This document shows positions 14,378-24,210 of a stretch of DNA of 64,000 bases, one piece after another. This DNA comes from Chrysemys picta bellii (taxonomy: Eukaryota; Chordata; Testudines; Emydidae). The stretch is from NCBI RefSeq assembly GCF_011386835.1, contig NC_088800.1, positions 85,128,981-85,192,980 of the forward strand. Direction: 5' to 3'. The translations under genes were made by a program, and so were the position numbers. Below the pieces are notes generated by a model. That model made no database searches. It was not told the DNA's origin and worked only from the letters and a program-made list of their open reading frames with translations. Position 1 is the stretch's first letter. Each line of letters begins with the position of its first letter.

Positions 14378-14465
14378 TTCAGCTTGGAAAAGAGACGACT
14401 CGGAGGAGATCTGACAGAGGTTTATAAAATCATGAATGGAGTGGAGAAAGTGAATAAGGAGTAAA
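14378..14465 (+). mobile_element. CR1 LINE fragment (ORF2 C-terminal part)
   Basis: Translated from about 14388, the plus strand reads RRLGGDLTEVYKIMNGVEK, matching the conserved RRLRGDLIEVYKIM(T/N)GV segment at the end of CR1 ORF2. It runs into a stop soon after and has no 5' part, so it is a dead fragment. Confidence 0.75.
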
Positions 14466-14600
14466 TACAGCGCAAGAAGTGTATGTGTTTTGAAAAGTGC
14501 TGCCCCCTGCCCATGGCCTTTGCCAAGATCTGAAGGGACCACGAGGCCTGAAAGAGAATTTTCTCCATAGCCCACTGCCTTGTACTGCCAAGATGGAAAG

Positions 14601-14800
14601 AGAGGCAGCATGGCCCAATAGTTAGGGCACTAGCCTAGGAGACCCGAGTTCAAGTCCTTAGTCTGGCACCGATTTCCTGTGTGCCATTGGGCAAGTCTCT
14701 TAGCCTCTCTGCACCTCAGTTCCCCATGTGCACAGTGGGGACAGGAGCACAGCCCTGCCTTGGGGTGTGTTGAGAGGGTAAATACATTAAAGATTTGGAT
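14601..14800 (+). repeat. tRNA-derived SINE
   Basis: The head has an A-box-like piece (tggcccaatagttagggc) and a B-box-like piece (gagttcaagtcc). Next come gggcaagtctcttagcctct, cctcagttccccat, and a 3' block ggtaaatacattaaagat. This is a tRNA-headed SINE with the usual 'not-for-translation' body. Confidence 0.75.
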
Positions 14801-15557
14801 ATTATTTTTTAAAAGGGGGGGGCTCAGATGGTGGCTTTAATAAAGTGGCCACTGGCTGACCCCATGTGGCTGGACTGTGACCCCCCATTCTCATTTGACA
14901 GAGCCCTGGGGACAGCCACCGCCTGGTGGGAATATGCGGCATGGAACCTGAGCAGCGACCGTTTTTCCCCCTCCACTTATGCAGTTTTCAAGGATTCTTT
15001 GAGGCACCTCTAGGATCGGCGCAGCCACATCTGGCTTCTCCTCCCAAGTGTAGCTTGTAAGGCTTTAGGCTGCGTGCCGCCCAGTCAGGCAGCCATGCAG
15101 TGAGAAACCGAGCAGGCCGTTTTTCTTCTGTAACATCAGCCAGCGCATGGATGACCAGGATCATTCTTGGGGGTTGGGGGGGCTTGTCCATCTGTGTTAA
15201 CAGCAGCAAGTTGGCAGCTGATGTGCAGCCACAAGTCTAGCAAGCTGAATTGGACCTGCAGAGAGCGACAGGCGCGATCCCCTTTATTTTCCAGGGGGAA
15301 GTGCACGCGCTGTACATTTGACAGGGCCAGGCGGGATGGGATGGATCAACTGACACAGAAAAGGTTACCTCCGAGACTTACAGAAGAGGAGTTAGGTCCC
15401 AGTTCAGCAAAGCACTCAAACACGTGCTGAATCGGGGCCTCAGAGAGACCCTCCGGGATTCGTGAAACTGCTGTCAGAGGAGATGGATGTAGGTAAGACC
15501 AAGTGTGTCCCCTCCCCCAGTGTCAGTGAGTCCATGATGGTCCAGGCTGTGCAGAGC

Positions 15558-15706
15558 AGCTACAGGTAGGGTTGACCAGATGTCCCGATTTTATAGGAAC
15601 AGTTGCGATATCCGGGGCTTTGCCTTATATGGATGCCTGTTACCGCCCCCACTCCCTGCCCTGATTTTTCACACTTGCTGGTGTGACCGGTCACGCTAGC
15701 TACAGG
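15558..15706. mobile_element. Short non-autonomous hAT-like element with target duplication
   Basis: The element (15567-15697, 131 bp) starts tagggttgaccagatg and ends gaccggtcacgct, which are imperfect inverted repeats. It is flanked by an exact direct repeat agctacagg at 15558-15566 and 15698-15706. That fits an 8-bp hAT-type target duplication plus one matching base. The interior contains tgtcccgattttat and gatttttcacacttgctg. A related copy in opposite orientation lies at 48914-49032. Confidence 0.75.
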
Positions 15707-16792
15707 TTCCCTGTCATGTTGGCCGGCTCAAACTTGGGCCTCCTTTTGTTGATTTCTTTGTCTCTTTTTGCAAAGTTTGTGTCACTGCTGAATGGAGAAG
15801 ACTGAGCAGAAAGCATTCGATTTGGGGAGGAAGAGTAAGATTCGTCCACAGCCCTGCCTAGCAAAGCGGGTTTGACGCCCCCTCCCCCACGCCTTCCTCA
15901 GCGCTGTATGATGGCCCTAGAGAGTAAAATTCTTTATCCATAGATCACCTGCGTCTTGAGCAGCAACCGCAGTGCAAGCGACCTGCAAACGTGCCTCCGC
16001 CCTCCCGTGCAGTAAGACCCTTCTCTAGGAATGAGGAGGGGAGTCCGGCCTCTTTGTATGCTCAGTGTGGGCCTCTCAGGTGAGACTGCCAGCGAAGGGC
16101 CCCCTTGTGCTGATGGCTTTCTGAGTGAGCCATCTGTCTCCTTGGCACGGGTCTGAGACAGCCAGCACGTTTTGCACAGGCCACCAAACAGCCATCAGAT
16201 GATGATCATTTTAGGCTGCTTCCAAACTGGGCTAAAGTTGAACATGAGCCTCCGATGGAAAAGATGCCAATGCCCAGAGCTGCCCCCGTCCCTGGCCCAT
16301 GGCTCGTACGGGGGTCCTTTTCTGATGCTGAACAGAGGTCCAGAAGGCAAGTGGGTTGCAGCTACCTAGAGAGGCTTCTGCTGCGCTCATGCAAAAATAA
16401 TGGCATAGACAGCAGCAAGCATTCCTCTTCTGAGAAATTATGTTCAAGTGCCAATAAAGATTTTCTTCTCTTCATCCAGCAATTAGGTTTGTGTTGTGGA
16501 ATATTTAGCTGGAATCAGCTGTCCTTTGTAATTTGTTTATAGCTGTGGTTTTGTTTCGTTACAGATCTGTCTATCTTTTTGTTATTGTTGCAATGACTAA
16601 AGTAATTAAAGAGAATACTGGCTGGAACGGATTTAGCAGGGTAATGATTTGTAGGGAGAGAGCCCATTCTTGTCTGGGACCTACATGTTCGGCTGTAAGT
16701 AGCTGTGCTAGATTGCAAGTAGTTTGCTCCTGATTCTCCTGGGACTGACTGCTGTAGGTCACCTTAGCTGGCACGTCGGTTTTTGTGTATTA

Positions 16793-16990
16793 GGAGGACG
16801 CAGGGCCGGCTCCAGGCACCAGCTTAACAAGCAGGTGCTTGGGGCGGCTAAGGGAGAGGGGCGGCACCTGCGGCAATTCTGGGGCGGCAGGTCCCTCACT
16901 CCCTCTAGGAGCGAAGGACCTGTCGCGGCTTTTTTTTTTTTTTTTTTTGCTTGGGGCAGCAGAAATGCTGGAGCCGGCCCTGGGAGGACG
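16793..16990. mobile_element. Non-autonomous hAT element (MITE), complete with TSD
   Basis: A 182-bp element (16801-16982) has perfect 15-bp inverted termini CAGGGCCGGCTCCAG and an exact 8-bp target duplication ggaggacg on both sides (16793-16800, 16983-16990). Eight-base duplications with CAG..CTG ends are diagnostic of the hAT superfamily. There is no transposase frame. The interior holds the phrase caagcaggtgcttggggcgg and a run of about 19 T near 16930. It is a sibling of the element at 34789-35009. Confidence 0.9.
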
Positions 16991-17675
16991 GTAATTCACT
17001 AAATACAATGTATATGCTCTGTACAACTGTGCATTATCATCTCTTGCAGTAGTGCTCATTTAAAAAAAAAATCCGTATGGATCCAGACAACAAACTTGCT
17101 GCTGATTTGTTCCTTCCGGTAAAGAGTTTTAAAATAAACAACAATGGTTTGGTAAAAACGATGCTAAAAAGTAGTGATGGGGCCTAGATGGAAACTCAAA
17201 TTCAAAAGCCTCTGAAATGTGCGTGGGGTTGTTAGCGTTCAAATTGCTCTACAGATATAAAATTGCTATAAATGTTGTAATTTTAAAATAAATGTATGTA
17301 CTAAGACGGGGTGGGAGTTTTGTGTGCGTGCCTGTTTGTGCTTATTCCCGGAATTCATGAGCGTGAAATATAAACAGACCAATCTGTAAAGCTCGTCAGG
17401 TGTTGATGAAATCCCAAAGCTAGGAAGCTGATCATGTATTGGGTTAACGAACCTCCACAACCCTCCCACTGAATGATTCTCTGAGCAGCTCAGGATTGGG
17501 TATTGAGCCCTCTCTTCCTGGGAGTATTCCATACGTAGACACACTTTGTGTGTTTCATCCTAACTGATCCTGAGCACTTAATGAGCTACCTACAGTTACT
17601 GCCCCTGAAACGCAGCCACCTCGGGGAAAGAGGCAGCAACCAACACATACTCCTAAGAAGGGGAGATTTTGGCAA

Positions 17676-18206
17676 AGGCCATCATAGAAGATTAGGGTTG
17701 GAAGAGACCTCAGGAGGTCCTCTAGTCCAACCCCTGCTCAAAGCAGGACCAATCCCAACTAAATCATCCCAGCCGGGGCTTTGTCAAGCCGGGCCTTAAA
17801 AACCTCTAAGGATGGAGATTCCTCCACCTCCCTAGGTAACCCATTCCAGTGCTTCACCAGCCTCCTAGTGAAATAGTGTTTCCTAATATCCAACCTAGAC
17901 CTCCCCCACTGCAACTTAAGACCATTGCTCCTTGTTCTGTCATCTGTCACCCTGAGAACAGCCGAGCTCCATCCTCTTTGGAACCCCCCTTCAGGTAGCT
18001 GAAGGCTGCTATCAAATCCCCCCCCACACACACACTCTTCTCTTCTGCAGACTAAACAATCCCAGTTCCCTCAGCCTCTCCTCTTAAGTCATGTTCCCCA
18101 GCCCCCTAATCATTTTCATTGCCCTCTGCTGGACCCTCTCCAGCGTGTCCACATCCCTTCTGTAGTGGGGGGCCCAAAACTGGAAGCAATACTCCAGATG
18201 CACTGG
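17676..18206 (-). mobile_element. CR1 LINE 3' part with remnant of ORF2
   Basis: Read on the minus strand, the element ends at about 17676 in the ..aatcttctatgatg type terminus of CR1. The minus frame at 17759-18031 contains [20 protein letters not shown] and then [18 protein letters not shown], the well-known end of CR1 ORF2. Farther out, cataagtcatg-type and gggcccaaaactgg phrases belong to the reverse-transcribed coding part. It is truncated at its 5' end and not functional. Confidence 0.9.
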
Positions 18207-18339
18207 ACTTCCTGGATTTCTTCCTCTCTTAGGAGGGTTCAGATCTGGAATAACTGAGGCTCCTTACACAGTCAAAGCACAGCTGGGCTGTCCTTTATTA
18301 AATAGCTTGCCAGGGTTTTCCTACCAGTTTTGTGCCGTG

Positions 18340-18440
18340 GTCTCATAGACTCATAGACTTTAAGGTCAGAAGGGACCATTATGATCATCTGGTCTGACCA
18401 CCTGCATGCTGCAGGCCATAAAACCGTCCCTACCCCTTCC
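18340..18440 (-). mobile_element. CR1 LINE 3' end, second subfamily
   Basis: tcatagactcatagacttta, then aaggtcagaagggaccatta and tgatcatctggtctgaccac, is the reverse complement of a CR1 3' terminus with repeated tctatgag units. It lies just beyond the 17676-18206 element in the same orientation but belongs to a different subfamily, so these are two insertions. Confidence 0.8.
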
Positions 18441-18480
18441 CTGGGCTCTGCAGGTCCATCGATTTCCGCCACTCATCCTC

Positions 18481-21061
18481 TGAACTGAGCATTGTATTGT
18501 CCCCAGCATTGTTCATGGGCTCAGTGAAGCCAGGCCCAGCCCTAGTCATAAGCTTTAACTTGCGCTCCCCCTGTGCCTGTCTCCTCTGGAGCGGAGGAGC
18601 GGATTGGAGCTGCAGCCCTCATGCTCACGGGGGCGACAGCTTTGTTTTGTGCTGTTCTAATTTCGTGGCTCAGTGGTGCATTAAGAACACACATATCTGG
18701 AGGATGTTCCTGGCCAGATTAGATCAGTTCGGCCCTACGCGCCTTGACCAGTGGCTGCCCCTTTTAAATCGTTTGATGTTCTATCAACTCATTGCGGTCT
18801 GTCAGCAACTAACTCTTGGCACCTAAGATGACATCTCTGTCATGCACAGACTCCAGCTGTCCATTGCTCTGAAAACACGAGACAATACAGGGTACAGAAC
18901 AATCCCATTTCGGCAGGGGAATGCACCGCATGCCCCATAGATGACCAGACGATCTACTTCTCCAGGGCCAGCCCAGGGCTTCTAGGGAGGATCACGGAGC
19001 TAAATAGCTAGTCAGAATGGGTGATAGAAGCTCCCCATCTCTTCGCCTCTGCAGTTGTTGGGCAGTAGCTGAAAGGGGTCTCTGTAAGGGCTTATTTCCT
19101 TCTCCTTCCTGATTATTGTTTTGTGGTCGTGCCCAGGACACGATTGCACTGGGTGCTGTACGAACACAAAACCAAACAATCCTGGGCCCAGACAGTTGAC
19201 AGACTAAGGCTAGGACAAGAGACTCATTGGTTCAAGAACTGCTGCGAGCTCCTGTGGCAAGACACGGCCAGACATTGGGGGTGAAGACGACTCCTGGGTT
19301 GAGATTTTCAAAGCTGCCTAAAGGGATGTGGGTGCCCAATTTCCATTTAAGTTTGGGTGTCCACCGCCCTGGGAAACGTTGGAAAATTACAGCTGCTAGG
19401 TACGTGTCAGGGAGGGAGGGCGAGCAATTTTTAGGGCTTTGTGGCCCAGCCGGAATGAGTTCTCTGCGGATGAGTCCTCTGGAGGTGGGACGCTTCCTCA
19501 GTCAATTGGATGGGATATTTCTTTGTTTGGCTGCCTTGAGACAGCCGAGCACACGGAAGCCCGGCGGGTCCCGTGCAAACAACAAGCAGGCTTTGGAACC
19601 CGTTTTGAAAGGCCTGCTTTGCTCCAGCCGTAGTCAGGTCTCTCTTGTTGTCTTCAGTGAATTCGTGCAGAAAATGCTGGGATTGGAACAGTTTCATGTG
19701 ACTTTGCCCTTGAATTTATTCCATTTTTAATCAATGGAAAGTACCCGGGGGGGCCTGACACTTGGCTGTCTGCACCGATGGCTGTTTAATTGACTTTGGT
19801 TCAAGACTTTTTTTTGTGCTTCATGAGAAAAGGCATTTAGAAGTAAAATACATCAGGACCCTACTTTGTCCTGTAGGAGATGGGAGAACAGGGGGCATAA
19901 CTGGATCTCGGTGCCCTGGTCCTAGACACTAGGTGGATTAAAGATAACATTTTGCATCTTTGGGGAACTCAGACTTGTCTGGGGGGTTATTTGTGCCTGC
20001 TGTGTTCTTAGAAACTCTGCTCGTTATTAGTAATTTAAACCACCCACCTGCATCTAATCCGGGTGGAGTCATCTTTCTCACCTCCTCAGAGACTACGCCC
20101 CAGCCCCGTCACTGCCTGCATGCCAGCAAAAAACTGGCTCGATTTATTCAGCCACAGAGTTAGTCTTTTGAAAGGTACTTCAGGTAACTTGGAGGGAATC
20201 TTGCTGGGGTTTGAGCTGTCTTGGCTCCTTTTCCTGGATGGGGAAGGGTCACATCTCTATTGATAATGGAAACCCATCACTTCGGAGCGAGCGCTGACCT
20301 GTGCGGGTCTGATTGCTGGCTTGGGACCTTTTGTTCGGCAGCTTTTGGTGGCAGGAAGCCCCGAACGTTTGAAGGCGTGGCCTCTCTGCTGCCAACTTTC
20401 TGGCTTTGCCACGTGTTCCGCCTCCTGCCCGCCACCGGCCTCCACTGCTGCATTTTAATCCTTGCTAGCCTCTGGAGTCTGCACTCAGCTGGCCCCACGG
20501 CTCTGACGCATGTACAGGTAGTAATACTGCAAGGCAGGGACAAGTGAGGCATAGGAGAGATTTAAGGATTTACTCGAGTGCCTATAGCTGCAGAGTTGGA
20601 GTCCTAACACCCATTTCCTTATTCTCACTGCTGCATTCCCCTTTGCCTAGCTGGATAATCTGTGTGTTCTCTAGCCTCCTGCCTGCTTTCCTGTTTCTTG
20701 CGGACCCTTGGTTTCTCTTGGTTTGACATGATGCCCGTAGAGGCATCACAGCTGCTCCTTATGTGTGTGCGTGTGATATGTTTCTTGCTCATATTTGGCT
20801 GAAAGTTGGGGTTTTTCCCCCTTAGAAATCTCAAGGAATGATAAATTAATCATGATCTCCTACGATGGATGTGGTAACGGCTCGAGATTGTATTTATTCT
20901 GGCTTGACTCTGCAGGCAGTAGAGTTTAAGTGAGCATTTGAGATTTTCATCAGGAAATGTTTGCAGATAGGAACATCTGCGCAGGGTTTGGTGAAGACAA
21001 ACTGCTGTAGTGAGTTCATGGGAACACAAAGGAAAGCCGATTACCCAGGATACATTATTTT
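18481..21061. other. Non-coding DNA with scattered old repeats
   Basis: No exon was recognised. A copy of the 'gctgtacgaacacaaaacc' dispersed repeat lies near 19123-19220. An old repeat with gagattttcaaagctgccta lies near 19295-19380. A 167-codon plus frame at 19227-19730 runs through both and shows no domain, so I do not call it a gene. Confidence 0.45.
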
Positions 21062-21065
21062 TAAT

Positions 21066-21212
21066 AAAAAGCAGCAGAGGGTCCTGTGGCACCTTAGAGA
21101 CTAACAGAAGTACTGGGAGCATAAGCTTTCATGGGTAAGAACCTCACTTCTTCAGATGCAAGTAATGGAAATCTCCAGAGGCAGGTATATATCAGTGTGG
21201 AGATAACGAGAT
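21066..21212. repeat. Retroelement 3'-end repeat ('gtggcaccttagagactaac' family)
   Basis: The sequence holds gtcctgtggcaccttagaga, ctaacagaagtactgg, gcataagctttcatgggt and cacttcttcagatgcaagt. The same string of blocks recurs at 43978. Sequences of this type are extremely common in turtle genomes. I cannot assign the parent element with certainty; a Penelope-like or LINE 3' end is possible. Confidence 0.65.
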
Positions 21213-23730
21213 TATTTTTAATGCAGAACAAAGGAACAGACTTGCTAATCAAGACATGCTGCGATGTTATTGACTCGTTTTTCTGCTCTCGCTTTGGGTG
21301 AGCGTTCATCTTCTCTTCAGCCCGTGGAATGTTGTGAGGGCCCTGGAAGCTCTGCAGATGGCAAATGGGATGCAGAATATTTTACACCTACCATAGGTCA
21401 CTGGATGAAGTGCAGCTCAGGGCAGGGACTGAACGTGGCTGTCGCCTCACGTGGCTTCGGCGACCTACATGAAACGGCCTTGGTGGGGATCTGTCCCCTG
21501 CTCAGTGGGTCAGAGGTTCAGAATGCCAGGGGGGAATTAATTTCCATCTTCAGCTGGGAGGCTAATGGAGAAGGAATTTCCTTTCCACCCCTACAGGAGG
21601 GTGAGAATTGAGATGTGGCGAGGATGGGGCAGGGGAGCTTGCACTGCTGCTGCCTGTAGTTATAATCCAAACCTCTGAGGATGTCAGCCTCCAGGGCTGA
21701 TGCTCAAATGCTTTTGGACTGTGCTAACTTCCTGTACCTTTCCAAGAAGGGGAAAGGGCCTGTCTCTTAGAGACCCAAGTTGCGACCATCCTGTTGCTTT
21801 CCATTTCCACGTAAAATTTGAAAGTAAAATAAGAAACAGTCTGGTTAGGGAGATATAAAAGCACTGCTCCCGCTTCTGATGCTGAAGCTTTTCTTGTAGC
21901 AGATTTCTCAGTGCTCTAGTCTGCAAAGGGCCCCGTTTTTCCTCCCTTACGTTGATAGAACCATACGCTCACGGTAAGGCATGGGTTCGGGCAGCGGGAT
22001 TGGCTTTCACAGGGTACCACGGGTTTGAGCCTGCATTTTAAAACGCAGTTTCTGGCTCTGTGGTGCTTCCAGTTTTAGGTGTCCAGCGGAAGATACCTTG
22101 AGTCTGATTTCCAGGGGTGCTCTGATGTCAAGCGGAGATGCAGCCTTTGAAAATCAGGTCCGCGGGGTCTGGAGTTATGCAGTTAAAATCAGCAGACACT
22201 CTTAAAAAGGGTTGCTTAGCTCTTGTGTGTTACAGTCGGAAGTGCTTACCCCTGACAGACACCGTAGGATTTATCGCTGACCACTTCTCACTAGCTGGCT
22301 TGGCTGGCGCAGTGAATCTAAAGAGACAGGCCTGTTGTTAATGTCTGCCTCTTCTTTTGTTTTTGTTTTGTCTCAAGCACATCTTAGTAATGGAGAGAGA
22401 GCTCCGATGTTAATTTCTGGCTGCGGAGCCTGTCTGGTTGCTGGGCACTGTGTGTGATGGGAAGGGAAGCAGCAGCCCTGCTTGCTGTAGTATCCATGGG
22501 ACTTTTAGAAACACGCTTCTCCAACCAGCCATCTGAGAGGGGAGTTTCCCGAAGGAACCCGGGGAGGGGGAATCAGCATTCTGGCAAAAAAGGATTAGCT
22601 GATACTTAGGAGACAAGGAGCTGAGCCCAAGGACTGGTCCTTGCAGCCCTACCGAGTGGATGGGTCTCCTGGCATTTCCCCCCTGACTTTATCTTTGCAC
22701 GCTCATCTCTGGAAGGGCCTCCCACGCTCTCCCATTGCTGTTCCATTGTTGTGTTGCTCTTGCTTCTGGGAACTTGGCCTCCTCCTTCGTTTTAGTCCAT
22801 TACGTCTTGAAGAATGCCCATGATCATCCGTTCAGAACCGCCCCCATCTTCTCTAAAATGGCTCTTTAGCATTTGCATAGAAACCTCTTCAGCAGCAGCG
22901 AGACGTGACGACCCTGCAGTGATGCAAGTCCGTTTTAAGCAGTCGGATTAATCAGTGTGCACCACGCATCCCAGCCTGCATCCTGAGCAGGAAGGGGCTT
23001 CTAAGAGCACATCATGCCTGTGCTCCCACACTCCCCATTCCCTTATCTCCCCATCACTCCTACCTATAAGTCAGGGTCCCGGTCCTGATCTGAAAGGCCT
23101 TTAATCAGGTCCTATCCCAATGTGCCTGACCCCGGGAAAAGGGAGATCGATGGCGTTGTGCTGCCCAGTGACCTGCTACCGCATCAGGGATGGACAGTAA
23201 TGACATCGTTTTCTCAACCTGCTTTCAGAGAACAGAAACTTCCTCACATTCTCCCTGTGTTTTCCATCTCTTTAGACTATAAATACCTTGGAGCCCGGGC
23301 CGTGTCTTGTACAGGGTTAGGGGAGTGAGTCTAGAAGAGAGATTATGTGTACAGGCAGCTAGTTAATATAAAGAGCACCGTCTACCGGTGCATAAGCGGC
23401 ATTGTTTATGAGTTCGGAGGTTCAGTAAAGCTGTTGTTACATCTGGCCCATGAGTGGCTGCCTGAGTCCAGCTCCTACAGCTGCAGGCACGCTGCCCCTG
23501 CCAGGCAAACTATACTGACCCATCATAAAGCCCTTTTCCCCACTCTGATTCCTGAGAAGGGAACACATCAGAATAGGACAGCATGGAACAGCCCTTCTCT
23601 GCAATCCCCCGGGCACCACTAATAGCTGGAAGAAACTAACTGGACAAAGCGAGTTCATAGGTTCAGTGATACGGTAGGATCTAAGTAAACTGCTTGAGTG
23701 ATCACAGGAGTCCTGATGCTATGCCATCCC
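21213..23730. other. Non-coding DNA, no gene seen
   Basis: No exon, RNA gene or intact transposon was recognised. A phrase near 22075-22160 (gatttccaggggtgctctga .. tttgaaaatcagg) looks like an old dispersed amniote repeat. Confidence 0.4.
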
Positions 23731-24210
23731 CCCCACACCGGGGTGAAAGCAAGTTAAAGGATTTACCGGTACGCCGGAGTCCTGAGCAGGGGTGTGGCCT
23801 CAATTGGAAGAGGTGGGGCCTTTAAATCAAGATTTAAAGGCCCCGGGGCTCCAGCTGCAGCTGGGAGCCCCAGGACCTTTAAATCACCCCCGAGCTACCA
23901 GCTGCAGAGGCGGCTGGGAGCCTCGGGGCTCAGGGGTTATTTAAAGGGCCCGAGGCTCTGGCCGCCACTACCGCAGCGGAGCTCCAGGCCCTTTAAATCG
24001 CCGCCCGAGCCCTGCTGCTGGAGTCCTGGGGTAGCAGCAGTGGGGCTTGGGCAGCGATTTAAAGGGCCCGGGGCTCCCTGCAGCGGCAGGGGGCCCCGGG
24101 CCCTTTAAATCGCCAGCCTGGGGAAGCCGGTCCGGTCCAGCACAGCGTGCTGGCTCTTGCCGGTGCACCGTACTGGACCGTACCGGCTTACTTTCACCTC
24201 TGCCCCACAC
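23731..24210. mobile_element. hAT-type element packed with TTTAAA modules, with TSD
   Basis: The element (23739-24202, 464 bp) has inverted ends: cggggtgaaagcaag at the left, and cagaggtgaaagtaag when the right end is read in reverse. It is flanked by the exact 8-bp direct repeat ccccacac (23731-23738, 24203-24210), which marks a hAT-type insertion. The interior is GC-rich and carries seven TTTAAA sites (23821, 23833, 23878, 23940, 23992, 24058, 24104). They sit in alternately oriented modules of the type gatttaaagggcccggggct, so the element can form several hairpins. The ends also contain accggtacg and its partner ccgtaccgg. It has no transposase frame. The 104-codon frame across it is produced by the repeated modules. 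Confidence 0.85.

Noticed and set aside
19227..19730. 167-codon plus-strand open frame
   Set aside because: It crosses an old dispersed repeat, has no motif, and has no splice or promoter context.
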